Shown: one piece after another, positions 9,827 through 19,916 of the stretch | Layout of the letters: the number at the start of each line of letters is the position of its first letter | Position numbering within the stretch: position 1 is the stretch's first letter | NCBI GenBank assembly: GCA_021186555.1 | Contig: JAJKFL010000427.1 | Coordinates: forward strand, 23,919,238 to 23,983,237 | DNA: 64,000 nt | From: Reticulitermes speratus | Taxonomy: Eukaryota > Arthropoda > Insecta > Blattodea > Rhinotermitidae | Direction: 5' to 3' | Program-made: the position numbers and the translations under genes | The notes under the pieces: generated by a model | What the model saw: the letters and a program-made list of their open reading frames with translations, nothing else | Databases searched by the model: none | Told to the model about the DNA's origin: nothing

Positions 9827-12598
9827 CCTTTTAACGCCGGATTTAAATGCCCCCGCCCAACAGCGCCCTGCCGAGGTTTTTAAATATAGGTTTCTATTCT
9901 TAACGCTTACTCTTAGAAAAAAAATCATATCTCATACACTTTTGCATCAAATTTGAGGAAATAAAATTTCGTAGTGCGTTTATGAATTGATTAATTGGGG
10001 AAAAAATGTTCACGTATTTTTATAATAAATTTAGGCCTGTGGATTGCATGCAATTTATAAAATTGAGTGTAAAGTTTTATTACTCACACAATTCTGGCTG
10101 CTGCAGGCGATTCGTAGCACCTTATATCACTATTATATCACAATTGAAAATTTGGGTGTTTTACAAGTTTACTTTTGTATGATAGTCCGCGAAACAAGGC
10201 ACCACGCACAGGCCGACATTACATTTCGCGCACTTGTACTTTGTTCGTTTTCTCAAGCCGCGCGCTGAACAAACACGGCAGCGGATTGCGTTGGAGTTTG
10301 CTGGCCAGTGTTGGCGGCCGTCGAGTCTTATTACGTTTGATGCAACCGCACTTGGCCTTCCAACCAAACTGGGGGTGGGGCGATCTTGGCTTCTTCCAGC
10401 TTCTTCAATCAAATTCCTCACCAGGAGAAGTCTGAAATCTCGGTGGGTATATTTAGCCCCACATGAAGATAACAGAATCCAACTGTTGAGTACTGTTAGA
10501 TCCAGAAGGTGGAAAAACAGTTTCATGGTCCACTTGAAATTACGTCGACTCATCGAATAGCTATTGGCCATACGATCAGAATTGTCGACGTAACCCATGT
10601 GCCGGTTATACCGTGCCACTATGTGAGGCTTCACAGGGCGGTTGTTGTCGTCACAAAAATTTCCTTCTGCCGGTGGCGGGTCCATGTTAGTCAGCATGTA
10701 AACGTCTCGTCTGTCCTTCCAAACTAACGCTGTCAAATTTCCCCTGGTCCTCACCCTTACGTCGCCCCTCTTCATTTTCAGTTTCTTCGGTCCAAAGTCA
10801 GGGGGCATGTCTTTTCTGTTGGGTCGTACTGTCCCGCATGAATATATTTTACGTCTCTCTAAGTCGTCAAAAAGTCTCGGTGATGAAAAAAAATTGTCCA
10901 TAAACAGTTTGTGTCCCAAGCCTTCAACTCTGCGAGTCAAATGTCTAACAGTTGCGTGTGTTGCAGTCATATCATCAGTGGCGGAGCGTGAGTCTTTACC
11001 CAAGTACACTCTCATGTCATATGTATACCCCGATTCGTCACACAGTTTGTAAATTTTGATGCCGAAACGTTTCCTTTTCGTAGGAATATACTGCTTGAAG
11101 ATGACCCTGCCCTTGAATTTTACAATTACCTCGTCCACTGCCAAATGCTCGGAGGGGTTATAGAATTTAGCATAGGCCTGGTTCAGTGTGTCAAAGACGG
11201 TCCTTAGTTTCCATAGTCGGTCATATCCCTCACCTTGGTCGGGTCTCTGTGAATTGTCTGCAAAATGCAAAAAACGCAGTATGTGTAAAAATCTGTCTCG
11301 TGTCATGGTTTCACCGTAAAATGGAGTTTGAACCTGTCTAAGTCTAGACCAGTAGTCATGTAGTGTGTCTTTCAAGTCGTGTCCCATCTGCAGAGCTAAG
11401 GCAATAAAAGTCATCATGTCCGGCAACGTAATGTCAGGCAGTCGGCGGCTAGGTCCGGCTTGTCTGTCCAAGTGTTGCTGGTAGTATAAGTTTGTCTGTT
11501 CCACCAGCAGCTGAAAAATTTGTGTGAAAAACAGCATCAACACAGAGAGTGGAGAGCTGTCTTTGTTGATGTGTGGAGCCTCACAGTTTTTCACACCTTT
11601 TGCTGGACCGACAAAAGGATGGATTTTGGTGTTCCTTCCTTGAGGCGGTCCCCAGGTTGGTAATTCTCCACCACTTGTTGCAGCCTGTGGCTCGTCTTCT
11701 TGTGCTGAGGCTTGTAGTTGTTCGTATTCTTCTTCTGTATCAAAAAATTCATCTTCCACATCACTAGCCTCAGTACCTTGTTCTGAGTCCGTGTCTGCAA
11801 CCAGAAATTCACTGATGGCTTGCTCATCCAGGTTCACTTTCTTGGTAGCCATTGCAAGACGACTATCACACTGCTCTACTTCACAAAGACTGTTGTGTGT
11901 TACTGGGTACAGCTGTAGAAATCTAATGCCACGAATATATTGGATACTTGTATGGTGACAGCAAAACAGATCTAAAGCCACAATGTCAATGCTGGGTAAA
12001 CATCCAGCTATTCAAGGTGCCCACGACGTTTTTATTATATTTGACGTCTGTGTGTTGCACATTACTGCCCCTAAACGCCTAAAGAGTGCCCCAGAACTAC
12101 AAGAGACACGTCTGTGAGCCCCCAGTAGCTGTAAACATGGATTTTCGCGGATATCTACAGTTTTTGTGTAATAATTTCATCTGAAAATTTCGCGTTACAG
12201 TACGCCACTGACAACCTCTCAGGTCGTCAATCAGTACTCGTATCATAGTCCACTCTTATAATTCTAGCTACACTACACTCCAGTTCCAGACATAAACAAA
12301 AGCAAGCTGTGTTTTGAAACGGTCTTAGTCACGCCACAGAATTACGCAGTTGAAATGTGTTGACATCTAAAGGCTTTCTGGAGGGGTTAGAGGGATGGAG
12401 GGGGAGTAATTCTCACTCCACAAAGAAGCCCTGACGTTCACCAGACATAACCCAGTATAAATCTTTAGCATTACCTGCGATAGGGGTGAAATAAATGCTT
12501 CCAAATTCGACACACACTCAGTGGCCACTTAAGTGGCCGTTCGGCTTCGTGCCACATTTAAAGGGCGGCCACTATAGAGGCCGTTCGGCAGATAAGGG
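9827..12598 (-). mobile_element. piggyBac-type transposon, apparently complete
   Basis: 2,772 bp flanked by TTAA on both sides (9823-9826 and 12599-12602). The ends read inward CCTTTTAACGCCGG and CCCTTATCTGCCG, a short terminal inverted repeat of piggyBac type. The right end has a sub-terminal GCCGTTCGGC repeat (about 12536 and 12580). It carries one uninterrupted transposase gene on the minus strand. It sits inside the 3' UTR of a LINE, so it is younger than that LINE. Confidence 0.9.
10161..11852 (-). CDS. piggyBac-family transposase, intact ORF
   Basis: The DDD transposase that cuts and pastes the surrounding element at TTAA. The reading frame is open from 11981, but the ATG at 11852 (MATKKVNLDEQ) is preferred: it begins the usual acidic N-terminal region (DTDSEQGTEASDVEDEF) and the upstream 43 residues look like UTR. 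That gives 563 aa, normal for the family. Catalytic region in order: HLAVDEVIVKFKGR (first Asp), KLFMDNFFSS (second Asp), MGYVDNSDRM (third Asp region). The C-terminus has a Cys-rich zinc-binding domain (CRVCSARG, KYKCAKCNVGLC). No stop or frameshift interrupts it, so the element may be recently active. Confidence 0.9.
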   Translation of the reverse strand: MATKKVNLDEQAISEFLVADTDSEQGTEASDVEDEFFDTEEEYEQLQASAQEDEPQAATSGGELPTWGPPQGRNTKIHPFVGPAKGVKNCEAPHINKDSSPLSVLMLFFTQIFQLLVEQTNLYYQQHLDRQAGPSRRLPDITLPDMMTFIALALQMGHDLKDTLHDYWSRLRQVQTPFYGETMTRDRFLHILRFLHFADNSQRPDQGEGYDRLWKLRTVFDTLNQAYAKFYNPSEHLAVDEVIVKFKGRVIFKQYIPTKRKRFGIKIYKLCDESGYTYDMRVYLGKDSRSATDDMTATHATVRHLTRRVEGLGHKLFMDNFFSSPRLFDDLERRKIYSCGTVRPNRKDMPPDFGPKKLKMKRGDVRVRTRGNLTALVWKDRRDVYMLTNMDPPPAEGNFCDDNNRPVKPHIVARYNRHMGYVDNSDRMANSYSMSRRNFKWTMKLFFHLLDLTVLNSWILLSSCGAKYTHRDFRLLLVRNLIEEAGRSQDRPTPSLVGRPSAVASNVIRLDGRQHWPANSNAIRCRVCSARGLRKRTKYKCAKCNVGLCVVPCFADYHTKVNL

Positions 12599-12839
12599 TT
12601 AATTATGGTTCACATAACATTTTACATCAGTAACTGTAATATTGCACTGTACTGGAAGAGTATTGATTCAAATGTTAATAATTGAATTTTGACTATGATG
12701 TTTATAAAAAGGACTGTTCTTATATAATTACTGTGATTTTGTATTCATATATATTGGCAGATGTATGACGTATTCTATATCCTTTGGTTGTTAAACTTGT
12801 ACTGGATCCAATGGAACATAATAAATAAATAAACAAATC

Positions 12840-13257
12840 ATGCTACATGTCCTGCCAAAACCTTCCTTCTTAATTTTGTAACTTTGACATTACATGGTGA
12901 ACACTACATTATGCAGTGTAGTGCATTATCAACCGTAGTAACACAATGCACATACTTCACACAATGTCTATTATTCTAAATTATAAAAATGATACTTGCA
13001 CACTAACTTGTTCCAGGGCAGTGCTGAAGTAAGTATCCCTTAGTTCCTGTGGGAAAAGGTTCACCATGATAGGAAGAGTTCCTTCTCTTTGTTAATGCCA
13101 GTGCTCTCTCTTTCTTCTCTGGTGCCTTTCCTGCAAAAAATATAATACATAGCACAATATAATATACCTAAAAAGACATACAGATTGGAATACAGTCACA
13201 CTTGTCGAACATCAAGTACAACAAAGACATTCACTAGAACAGGGGTTTTCAACCTTC
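12840..13257. other. Intergenic, with one possible unassigned exon
   Basis: On the minus strand, a TTTTTTGCAG acceptor ending near 13132 opens a frame (KAPEKKERALALTKRRNSS, then HGEPFPTGTKGYLL) that stops near 13012. I cannot link it to a gene. It may be chance. Confidence 0.2.
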
Positions 13258-13412
13258 GTCCGTTTCGGTCTTTAGGTTTAGGTTTAGATTTAGGTTAGGT
13301 TATTTATTTATTTACTTATTTATTTACTTATCTGTCTTGTCTGTCTGTCCTTCCATCCATCCATCTACCTACCCACCTATTTATTTACTCATTTATTTAT
13401 TTATTGGCAGAA
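13258..13412. repeat. Compound simple repeat
   Basis: TTTAGG/TTAGG-like start (GGTTTAGGTTTAGATTTAGG), then TTTA, TGTC, CATC and CTAC tetranucleotide runs, then TTTA again. A typical compound microsatellite. Confidence 0.85.
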
Positions 13413-14303
13413 AGTAATGTTCTCCAACCAAACATTACATCCAGAACATCCTCATTCATAACTGTAAGTGAAAAAACGCAGAAGAATGGGAAAATGTTGT
13501 AGATAGAACAGCCATGGCTTGAATTTAACCCTCACCTATATCAATTTTTCTCTATTTTGGATGGAAATATAAATTTTATTCCAAACCTCAAATCCTGAAA
13601 TGTGGCTGGCAGTAGGCTACAATCCATAGCAGGGTGGTTGAGCATGACCATCCAGTTAATACAACGTCTGCAATAGTTCCTTTTTGTCACCACTTATAAG
13701 TGCCATTTCAAAATCTTGATTCCCAATTGTTTTAAGTAAATGGAGCATTACCAAGAGACTGATTCAAAACCATCAAATATGCCACTTACATTTTCCCTGC
13801 AATGAAAAGCAGACATATCACAGATATGCATGTCATTATATTAATTCACTACTATATTTATTAATATTGGTCATTAGTTTAGCTTCCACACAGTACAATT
13901 GCTTGCTGAGCAACACCTAGCAACTAATGACAGACTCTGCTCCATAAGTTTTTGGTCTCTATATGAAGCAATATATATGAACAGTTTGCAAAGCTGAACA
14001 CAAATACTGAACAGTCACAGAAAGTGGCAACAAACTGTCTCACACAGCACTGCCAACATCATGTCCTTCCCATGATATTTATTCATACAATTCCAACTAA
14101 CTGCACTTACATTTAGTTGGAATTATATAAATGACATGCTTATTGCACAGAACATGAATAATATTCAGATCCTATGACCTGTTCCTCGTGTCTGTGTGTG
14201 ATCGTGAAGCCTCAATACAGAGGAAGGCCTGGCCCATTAGCAGCTGTTGTGCCATGGGGTGGGGGGGAAACTATCCCTTACACTCCAACAGACACCTTAC
14301 ACT
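13413..14303. other. Intergenic, nothing recognised
   Basis: No exon, RNA gene or repeat edge that I can support. Confidence 0.4.
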
Positions 14304-14407
14304 GTAATCTGTGGTCTTTTGGGTAATTACACGGCATCGTGTGGTAATTATTTAATTAAATAATTACCACACGACGCCGTGTAATTACCCAAAAGACCAC
14401 AGATTAC
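14304..14407. repeat. 104-bp near-perfect palindrome
   Basis: Two 52-bp arms with no spacer, differing at a single pair (GGCATCGTG against CACGACGCC). The outer ends are GTAATCTGTGGTC and GACCACAGATTAC, and the centre is ATTTAATTAAAT. It is non-coding and may be a palindromic MITE or cruciform-forming sequence. Confidence 0.9.
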
Positions 14408-15840
14408 ATCAACATCGCGGCGGAAGCCTGAAATCAACCTTACACACTGTCAGTGTTACATTCACCAGCCCACTGATGGAGGCACCTTCATCCCTCGAAC
14501 TGCTGCACAAACCAATTAAACCTTAAAAACGACATGCAGCATATCACATCAAACAAGACAGCTCCAAAGTAATGGTGTGGGGATTCTGATGTGTTACATA
14601 CCTTTACTACAGATACTCGTCATATAATGTAAATACAGGTTTTCTTCAAACTTCAACCGTGTGTCACTTAAAAACCTTGCCTGATACAAAAAAACTAACA
14701 ACATATTTAAATTCAGTGCAAAAAATGCTATTGGGTTTACCCACCCTAGTTCATGTGACAAAAAATATGAATTACTTTGTTGTCCAGTGTTATTGACAAC
14801 AGGAAATGAAGCACAGATGGAAAATCATTCCAAAATTTGATACTCTTTGCTGTTTACAGTGTCTGAATCAGCCGTTCATTAGGAATGAATCTGCAAGTTC
14901 CCTTACCCAGCTGTTGTCACATAGGTAGCTCGCTCTCATGATGCTTTACTCGTATTAATGAATTAGGTTTGCTTTCAAAGAAAATTATGCGCTCTGGAAG
15001 ACAGAGAATCAAGCTGTGTGCTAGTTTTACTGATGGTGCAGATACTGATGGTACATGCAAACATTTAAAACAAATATGATTAGCATTAAGAATAGTAACC
15101 ACATGACATACAATTTAATGCAAGTGTAATTTAGCAGTACAGAAACTGCAAGATGTGCAAGTTGCTAAAATTGGGCTATAATCTGACTATGCTGAAACAA
15201 TCTGGAAAAGATCATTCTTACACAAATGTCAAAGCATTTTAACATAAATTCTTATAAGTAATCACAATGGTGCATTTCCAGAAAATTACTTTTTTCTTGT
15301 TGCAGATGCTACATCTAGTTAGAAAAGAAAGTTCAGATGTCGTACAGGTGTACTGAAGATCAGCTTATAGTTTCAGAAGCTGGAAGCAGCACTCTTGAAA
15401 GCAGGCCTCTAAGTAGTGTGGAAAACTGAACACAGATATTGTCCTACTCTGCTTTATAGTGCAATGTCTCTTCATCAACTTCAGGTGACACTTAATATTT
15501 CAAAGAAAATTGATCCCAGGTCAAATTCTCATATGTGATGTTGGAAGAAATAACAATTATATTCCTTAGTTGAGCAGCACTTCATCTTATTTTTATGCTA
15601 GAGTTGCAAAAAACATCTAACAATGTTGATGTACTCTTTTGAAAAGGGATATATTCATGTGTTATGTGGTGATGTTGAAAGAAGACATCAACACGACAGA
15701 TGTTTGCTGGCGACTCTGGCTATAGTAATTTTATATTTTATACATGTTAGCAATGCCTTTATTACTTGACACTGTACATTAATTTACTTATGCACATCTT
15801 TGACAACATTTATATTGAAACGTATTCCTTTGCAACTAAG
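14408..15840. other. Intergenic, nothing recognised
   Basis: AT-rich unique-looking sequence. The only open frames are short and without similarity. Confidence 0.4.
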
Positions 15841-15841
15841 C

Positions 15842-15882
15842 TCTCCCTGAAGATGGCTATCATGGGCTGAAACATGTAGAAG
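15842..15882 (+). ncRNA. Hammerhead-ribozyme-like motif
   Basis: CUGAAGA, stem II GGCU/GGCU with wobble pairs, GAAAC, palindromic ACAUGU, then A. The core is intact, but stem I (CUCUCC against GAAGUA) pairs poorly. Confidence 0.4.
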
Positions 15883-15927
15883 TATTACAAAATAACAAAT
15901 AGTTATTCATAAATATTTATGCAATTA

Positions 15928-17047
15928 CAGTAAAACCCCGATTTAATGTTCCCGCATTTAGTGAAATCCTGGATTTAGTGACGATTTTTTTATGTCCTGA
16001 CAATAGCTCCATAAAAACAATGTATTAGTTTCCCGCATTTAGTGGAAAAATATTACGTACTCATACTGCAATTGTTATTTGACATTTCCCGCATTTAGTA
16101 GATTTTTTCATGAGCAAAAAAATCACAAAAGATACATATTGTACGTAAAAATTACGATATACGCTCAAAACATTGAGGCAATGGTCTGCCACAATGGAAA
16201 CACCGGTTCCCGTTAGATCACCAAACATCGTTGGGCCGGGATAGCGCCTGGATGGGTGATCGTCCAGGAGTGCCAGGTACTGTTGCCTATGTCTAGGTAG
16301 GGGAAATTGTGACGTAATCACGTAGCCAGTCCATTACTCCCATCCTGATGACGTAATGCCTGTCTCCTCTCCATCTACCTTATCTAGAAGTTACTCTGCT
16401 GCTGCATGCCTGTTTTGCGATCACTGCGTAAACCTGGAGCATTTGTGAAAAATTCTTTCTACTATTTTTATTATATTTTTTTATTCCTTAATAATGGCTA
16501 CTAGTAAAAGGAAGAAGCTGACAATTGCGGAAAAAGTAAAAGTAATTCAGGAAGTGGAACAGAACCCAAGCACGCCCGAAACAGAATTTGCACGGAAATT
16601 TAATCTTGCACCGTGCACAATATGTTTTTATGTGAGAATTCCAAATATATTTTAATATTTTCTATTTAAAGTTGTATGATGAAGCTTTTTAAAGGAGGGA
16701 TGAAAAATTGTTTACAGATTTATGTCAATTTTGAAAATACTTTTAAAATTTAGAAATTATTTATTTTAATCATGATTCATTACAGAAAATTTAATTTTCA
16801 ATAGCAATAAGTCTTGCTTGTCACTGGAATTTGTTTCTAAATGTTTAATTTAAAAAATAATAATATCAGTATTGTGCGCACAAAGTTGAAAAATGGAATT
16901 TTATTATAGAGACCATAATGGAACTAATAAACAAGCAAAAAAGATAAATTTCACTCATTTTAATTGAAAACCTCCATTTAATGAAAACCTTGATTTAGTG
17001 AAATATATTCTAATCCCCCAGCAATTCATTAAATAGAGGTTTTACCA
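15928..17047 (+). mobile_element. Tigger/pogo relic carrying a 5S-rRNA-like segment
   Basis: About 1.1 kb flanked by TA dinucleotides. The imperfect terminal repeats are CAGTAAAACCCCGATTTAATG and, at the right, CATTAAATAGAGGTTTTACCA in the opposite sense. Sub-terminal CCCGCATTTAGTG blocks repeat at about 15950, 16032 and 16087. From 16494 there is a short frame MATSKRKKLTIAEKVKVIQE with EFARKFNLAP, the psq-type helix-turn-helix of Tigger transposases, which then breaks off. The catalytic domain is absent. Confidence 0.75.
16177..16287 (+). pseudogene. 5S-rRNA-derived sequence
   Basis: 111 nt that follow 5S rRNA from end to end. Blocks seen: CACCGGTTCCCGTTAGATCA (5' half), CAAACATCGTTGGGCCGGG (middle, internal control region) and GCGCCTGGATGGGTGATCG (loop E region). 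It closes with a GGCAA/TTGCC terminal stem. Substitutions and length differences suggest a pseudogene or a SINE3-type head. It lies inside the Tigger relic. Confidence 0.75.
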
Positions 17048-17280
17048 TAGTTGGTATTAATATTGTATAGTTAACCAACTGCATGTAACACGTGTAACAT
17101 GAAGACTGTAATGTCAGTATTCACTAGTGTAAGGACCACCAGTCTGATACTCAAACAAACCTCACAATACATTAGGCCATCTCACAGCCTATCAGATTAT
17201 GTGTTAATGTATGGTTGTGGTGTGTGTGTAATAAATAACTAATAAAATATAAGAATATAGTAAATCATATTAAAGCACAA

Positions 17281-17545
17281 AGATTAGGGTGGTTTGGGCA
17301 TGTGTACCGAATGGAAAATGACAGATTGGTTAAAAGAATCTATAACTGGAAGCCTATATCTATACGAATGCGTGGAAGACCGAAGAATAGATGGGAAGAT
17401 GATGTTATGGCAGACTTGAGGATTCAAAATGTCAAAAACTGGAGAAACTGCATCCAGGATAGGAAGAAATGGAAGGATATAGTTGAGAAGGCCAAAACCT
17501 ACAAAGGATGAGGTTGTCGTGCCTGTATAAGAAGAAGAAGAAGAA
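17281..17545 (+). mobile_element. Non-LTR retrotransposon 3' end (C-terminal tail of RT ORF)
   Basis: Encodes the typical tail found after RTE/I-type reverse transcriptases: RLGWFGHVYRMENDRLVKRI, then RMRGRPKNRWEDDV and NWRNCIQDRKKWKDIVEKAK. A stop and an (AAG)n run at 17528-17545 follow, probably the element's tail. It is strongly 5'-truncated. Confidence 0.75.
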
Positions 17546-17957
17546 GTGTGTGTGTGTATAATGCATGCATATTATTAGTCTTAATTACCAGGTACCAATC
17601 TTCTGCAGTATACTCTAGAGCAGCAAACTGGGGCACAAACAGGCATATGCTGCCTACTAAGTTTCAGAGTTATTTTTTGAAGCAGTTCCTTAGTTGTTCA
17701 TGGTGTCTAAAGCTGTTTTCAATGAAACATGTAGACCTGAGAGGCAACAGACGTTTTGTAACCCTGCACTATAATACTGTAATTCCCTGGACTCTTCAAC
17801 TGATGTTTAAACATCTACCCAGTTCTGCAGATATAACTTCACCCCAGCTTATGCGACAGAATTCACAGACAATTTTTAACACGTTAAAACACTGGCCTAC
17901 ACTGTCAATTTTGTTTATACCAAACACAAACATAAGATAAATTAAGAAATTATAAAA
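17546..17957. other. Intergenic, nothing recognised
   Basis: A 130-codon open frame on the plus strand (17548-17940) has no recognisable domain, start context or splice support. Confidence 0.3.
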
Positions 17958-18095
17958 AGGTAAACTTTTCCCTGTTCCCACCATGAAGGATATTGGGGGG
18001 AGTAGAGGTATAACTCCAATCATTCTTAACCTCAGCACTAGATGGAGGTAAATGGTTAACTTCACACCTCAGCTGCTTCACCACCAGGTTATGAA
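17958..18095 (-). mobile_element. SINE fragment (family A-related)
   Basis: Carries the TTCTTAACCTCAGCACTAGATGG signature and CAGCTGCTTCACC. It is the 3' half of the SINE, lacking the tRNA head. Confidence 0.6.
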
Positions 18096-18761
18096 ATTAT
18101 ATAATTTTCACATTTTGCTGCATATTTACTACATCTGTCATCCAGTACGTTAGATGTCCAGCCAGCAGAATTTCAGTATAAACTAAATTTAAAAAAGGGT
18201 AGAAGCAACAGTTTTACAGGCCAATGAGATGATAAAACAGGGCTGAGTAAGATATCAATGTTATTGCCACTAGGTGTATAAATGTGTTTAATTCATTATG
18301 GTATGATAACACACAAGCTGAGAAAGTAACAATCCATCAGATTTTGTAACTGTAACATTCCAATATACATATCACAGTCATTGAAATAGTACAAATAAAT
18401 AAATCTAAAAGAGGGCTTAAAATCTACACTTCAAACGCAACAAATGTCACCTTAAATATATCATACCTGTTTCACATGCCAGCCAGGCATTCATATCTCT
18501 TACACAACAATTTTGTCCCAAACATAAATTAAAATCATATGTCTGGGCAAACTTCTCTCTTACCCCCATAGGAGGAGCCATTTTTATGGTAACATTCAAT
18601 GAAAACAATCACAGGAGCAGGACTTAACACTTGTTCCTACACACCAGACACAAAAAAAGCAGTTGTAAGAGAAGAGTTCCATCCTACTGCACGTCTATTA
18701 AGGATGTAAAGAATGCCCCAGTATTTAAAATTACAACCAGTTCACCAAGCCCATTTTACAC
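18096..18761. other. Intergenic, nothing recognised
   Basis: AT-rich with no supported feature. Confidence 0.35.
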
Positions 18762-18956
18762 CCCAGCTGTGTTCCTGAAAAAGCAGGCATAAACCAAAAA
18801 GGCACAAATCATGAATATTCCCAGAAGAAATTATGTAACAGAGCGCAGTCAGCCAAAGGGCATTAAACCGAAAATGAGAGGGCATAAATTAACAAGTGGT
18901 GTATATTGGCAAGGGGCGTTAAAGCAAGAGAGGCATAAAACAAGGGCTACATGTAA
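18762..18956. repeat. Dispersed repeat, copy 1
   Basis: Shares GTGTTCCTGAAAAAG, GGGCATTAAACC, GGCATAAATTAA and a GGGGC(G/A)TTAAAGCAA block in the same order with 27888-28112. Unclassified. Confidence 0.6.
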
Positions 18957-19721
18957 TGAACAGTCTTGAGGTATCACTTTACACTTTGATGCTATTAAAG
19001 AGTTGCAACACCATATTTAAAAAAAAGTTTATAACACAATAATTCTTCTGTGCCTAAATCTGAGATTTCTTGCAAAGAAGATCAGTGTGGAACAAAATCA
19101 CGCTTCACACTTCAGGAGCTGACATGATTATTAAACACTATTCAAATTATTTCAGCCAAGGCTGACATTCTTTTATGAAGTACATATCTGTAAAATGAAA
19201 TCAATCCACATAAAGTTTGCACATTAATACATTCCATTCCGAACACACTTGTTCACAAAATCTATCCACTTGAATTTAAGCCCTGCATTTTATAAATAAT
19301 AATAATGTACATATTTACAAATTCATCTGAGAGCACAACTTTTCATATCATGAATATATATACATGTTCTCTAGTCAGAGCTTCTGTGACGAGAAGTAAA
19401 TGTTCATGTCGGCAGAATTTGAAGTTACACTAAGGCATGGGATTCTTGCAATCTCATAGTCTAATTTCAGTTCAACATTACTTAGTAATCAGCGTTTACC
19501 CAATATATCCATTTTGTATGGCACTTTCATCAGTACATAAGCAAACATCACAAACCTTGAAGGTTGTTGATATTATCTTGCCTTTTGGAGTCCTACAGGG
19601 ACAGTGCATAGCAATACTGATGACTGAAAGCTTATGCCATGCTCCACCTGAAAGATTCATGGGATAGGTAGATGTAACACTCCATAAAGGTTTCCTTAGT
19701 GCCCTCCATATCTCGGTGTTC
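18957..19721 (-). other. Probable 3' UTR and downstream flank of DNAJB9 homologue
   Basis: Directly downstream of the DNAJB9 stop codon on the minus strand. AT-rich, with several possible AATAAA-like signals. The transcript end cannot be fixed. Confidence 0.3.
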
Positions 19722-19916
19722 CTACGAGCATTGTGTATACGTTGTTACCATGTTGCCGACTCGCTGCGTCACTGTCCGGCATGATCGTCCACCTGAACTC
19801 TGGTGACCTCTGCTTTCATGATGAGCATTTCCAAAATGCGAGCCGAAGAAAGAATTGCCACCACCAAATGCATGAGTTTCATAGCCATACTGATTTTGCA
19901 TGAATGGCTCAGGTTC
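19722..19916 (-). CDS. DNAJB9: DNAJB9 homologue, coding exon 3
   Basis: 195 bp after acceptor TTGCAG. It encodes [20 protein letters not shown] through the DNAJB9-specific CRTVTQR...VTTYTQCS ending and the stop. Confidence 0.92.
   Translation of the reverse strand, partial: EPEPFMQNQYGYETHAFGGGNSFFGSHFGNAHHESRGHQSSGGRSCRTVTQRVGNMVTTYTQCS

Larger units (their letters stand above)
8600..12834 (+). mobile_element. Jockey/CR1-type LINE, decayed, split by a piggyBac insertion
   Basis: Reverse-transcriptase remnants run from about 8600. There is an EQYGF-like block near 8695, then FYCVNHKILLAKMEFYGITG (fingers/palm) up to about 8970. After an internal deletion that removed the catalytic FADD region, FLGLTLDSTLSWSKNI and YGIIFWGNS follow (9046-9546), then a last frame at 9521-9793. 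The 3' UTR stops at 9826 and resumes at 12603 on the far side of the piggyBac element. It ends in GGATCCAATGGAACATAAT and a TAAA-repeat tail near 12820-12834. Several frameshifts and the deletion make it inactive. Confidence 0.75.

Noticed and set aside
13258..13300. Interstitial telomere (TTAGG)n array
   Set aside because: Only a few irregular TTTAGG/TTAGG units occur, grading into other tetranucleotide runs; too short and mixed.
16177..16287. A functional 5S rRNA gene
   Set aside because: Single copy, with substitutions and shortened length, embedded in a transposon relic; kept as a 5S-derived sequence only.
17548..17940. 130-codon plus-strand ORF
   Set aside because: No domain, no start context, no splice support, and composition like the surrounding intergenic DNA.
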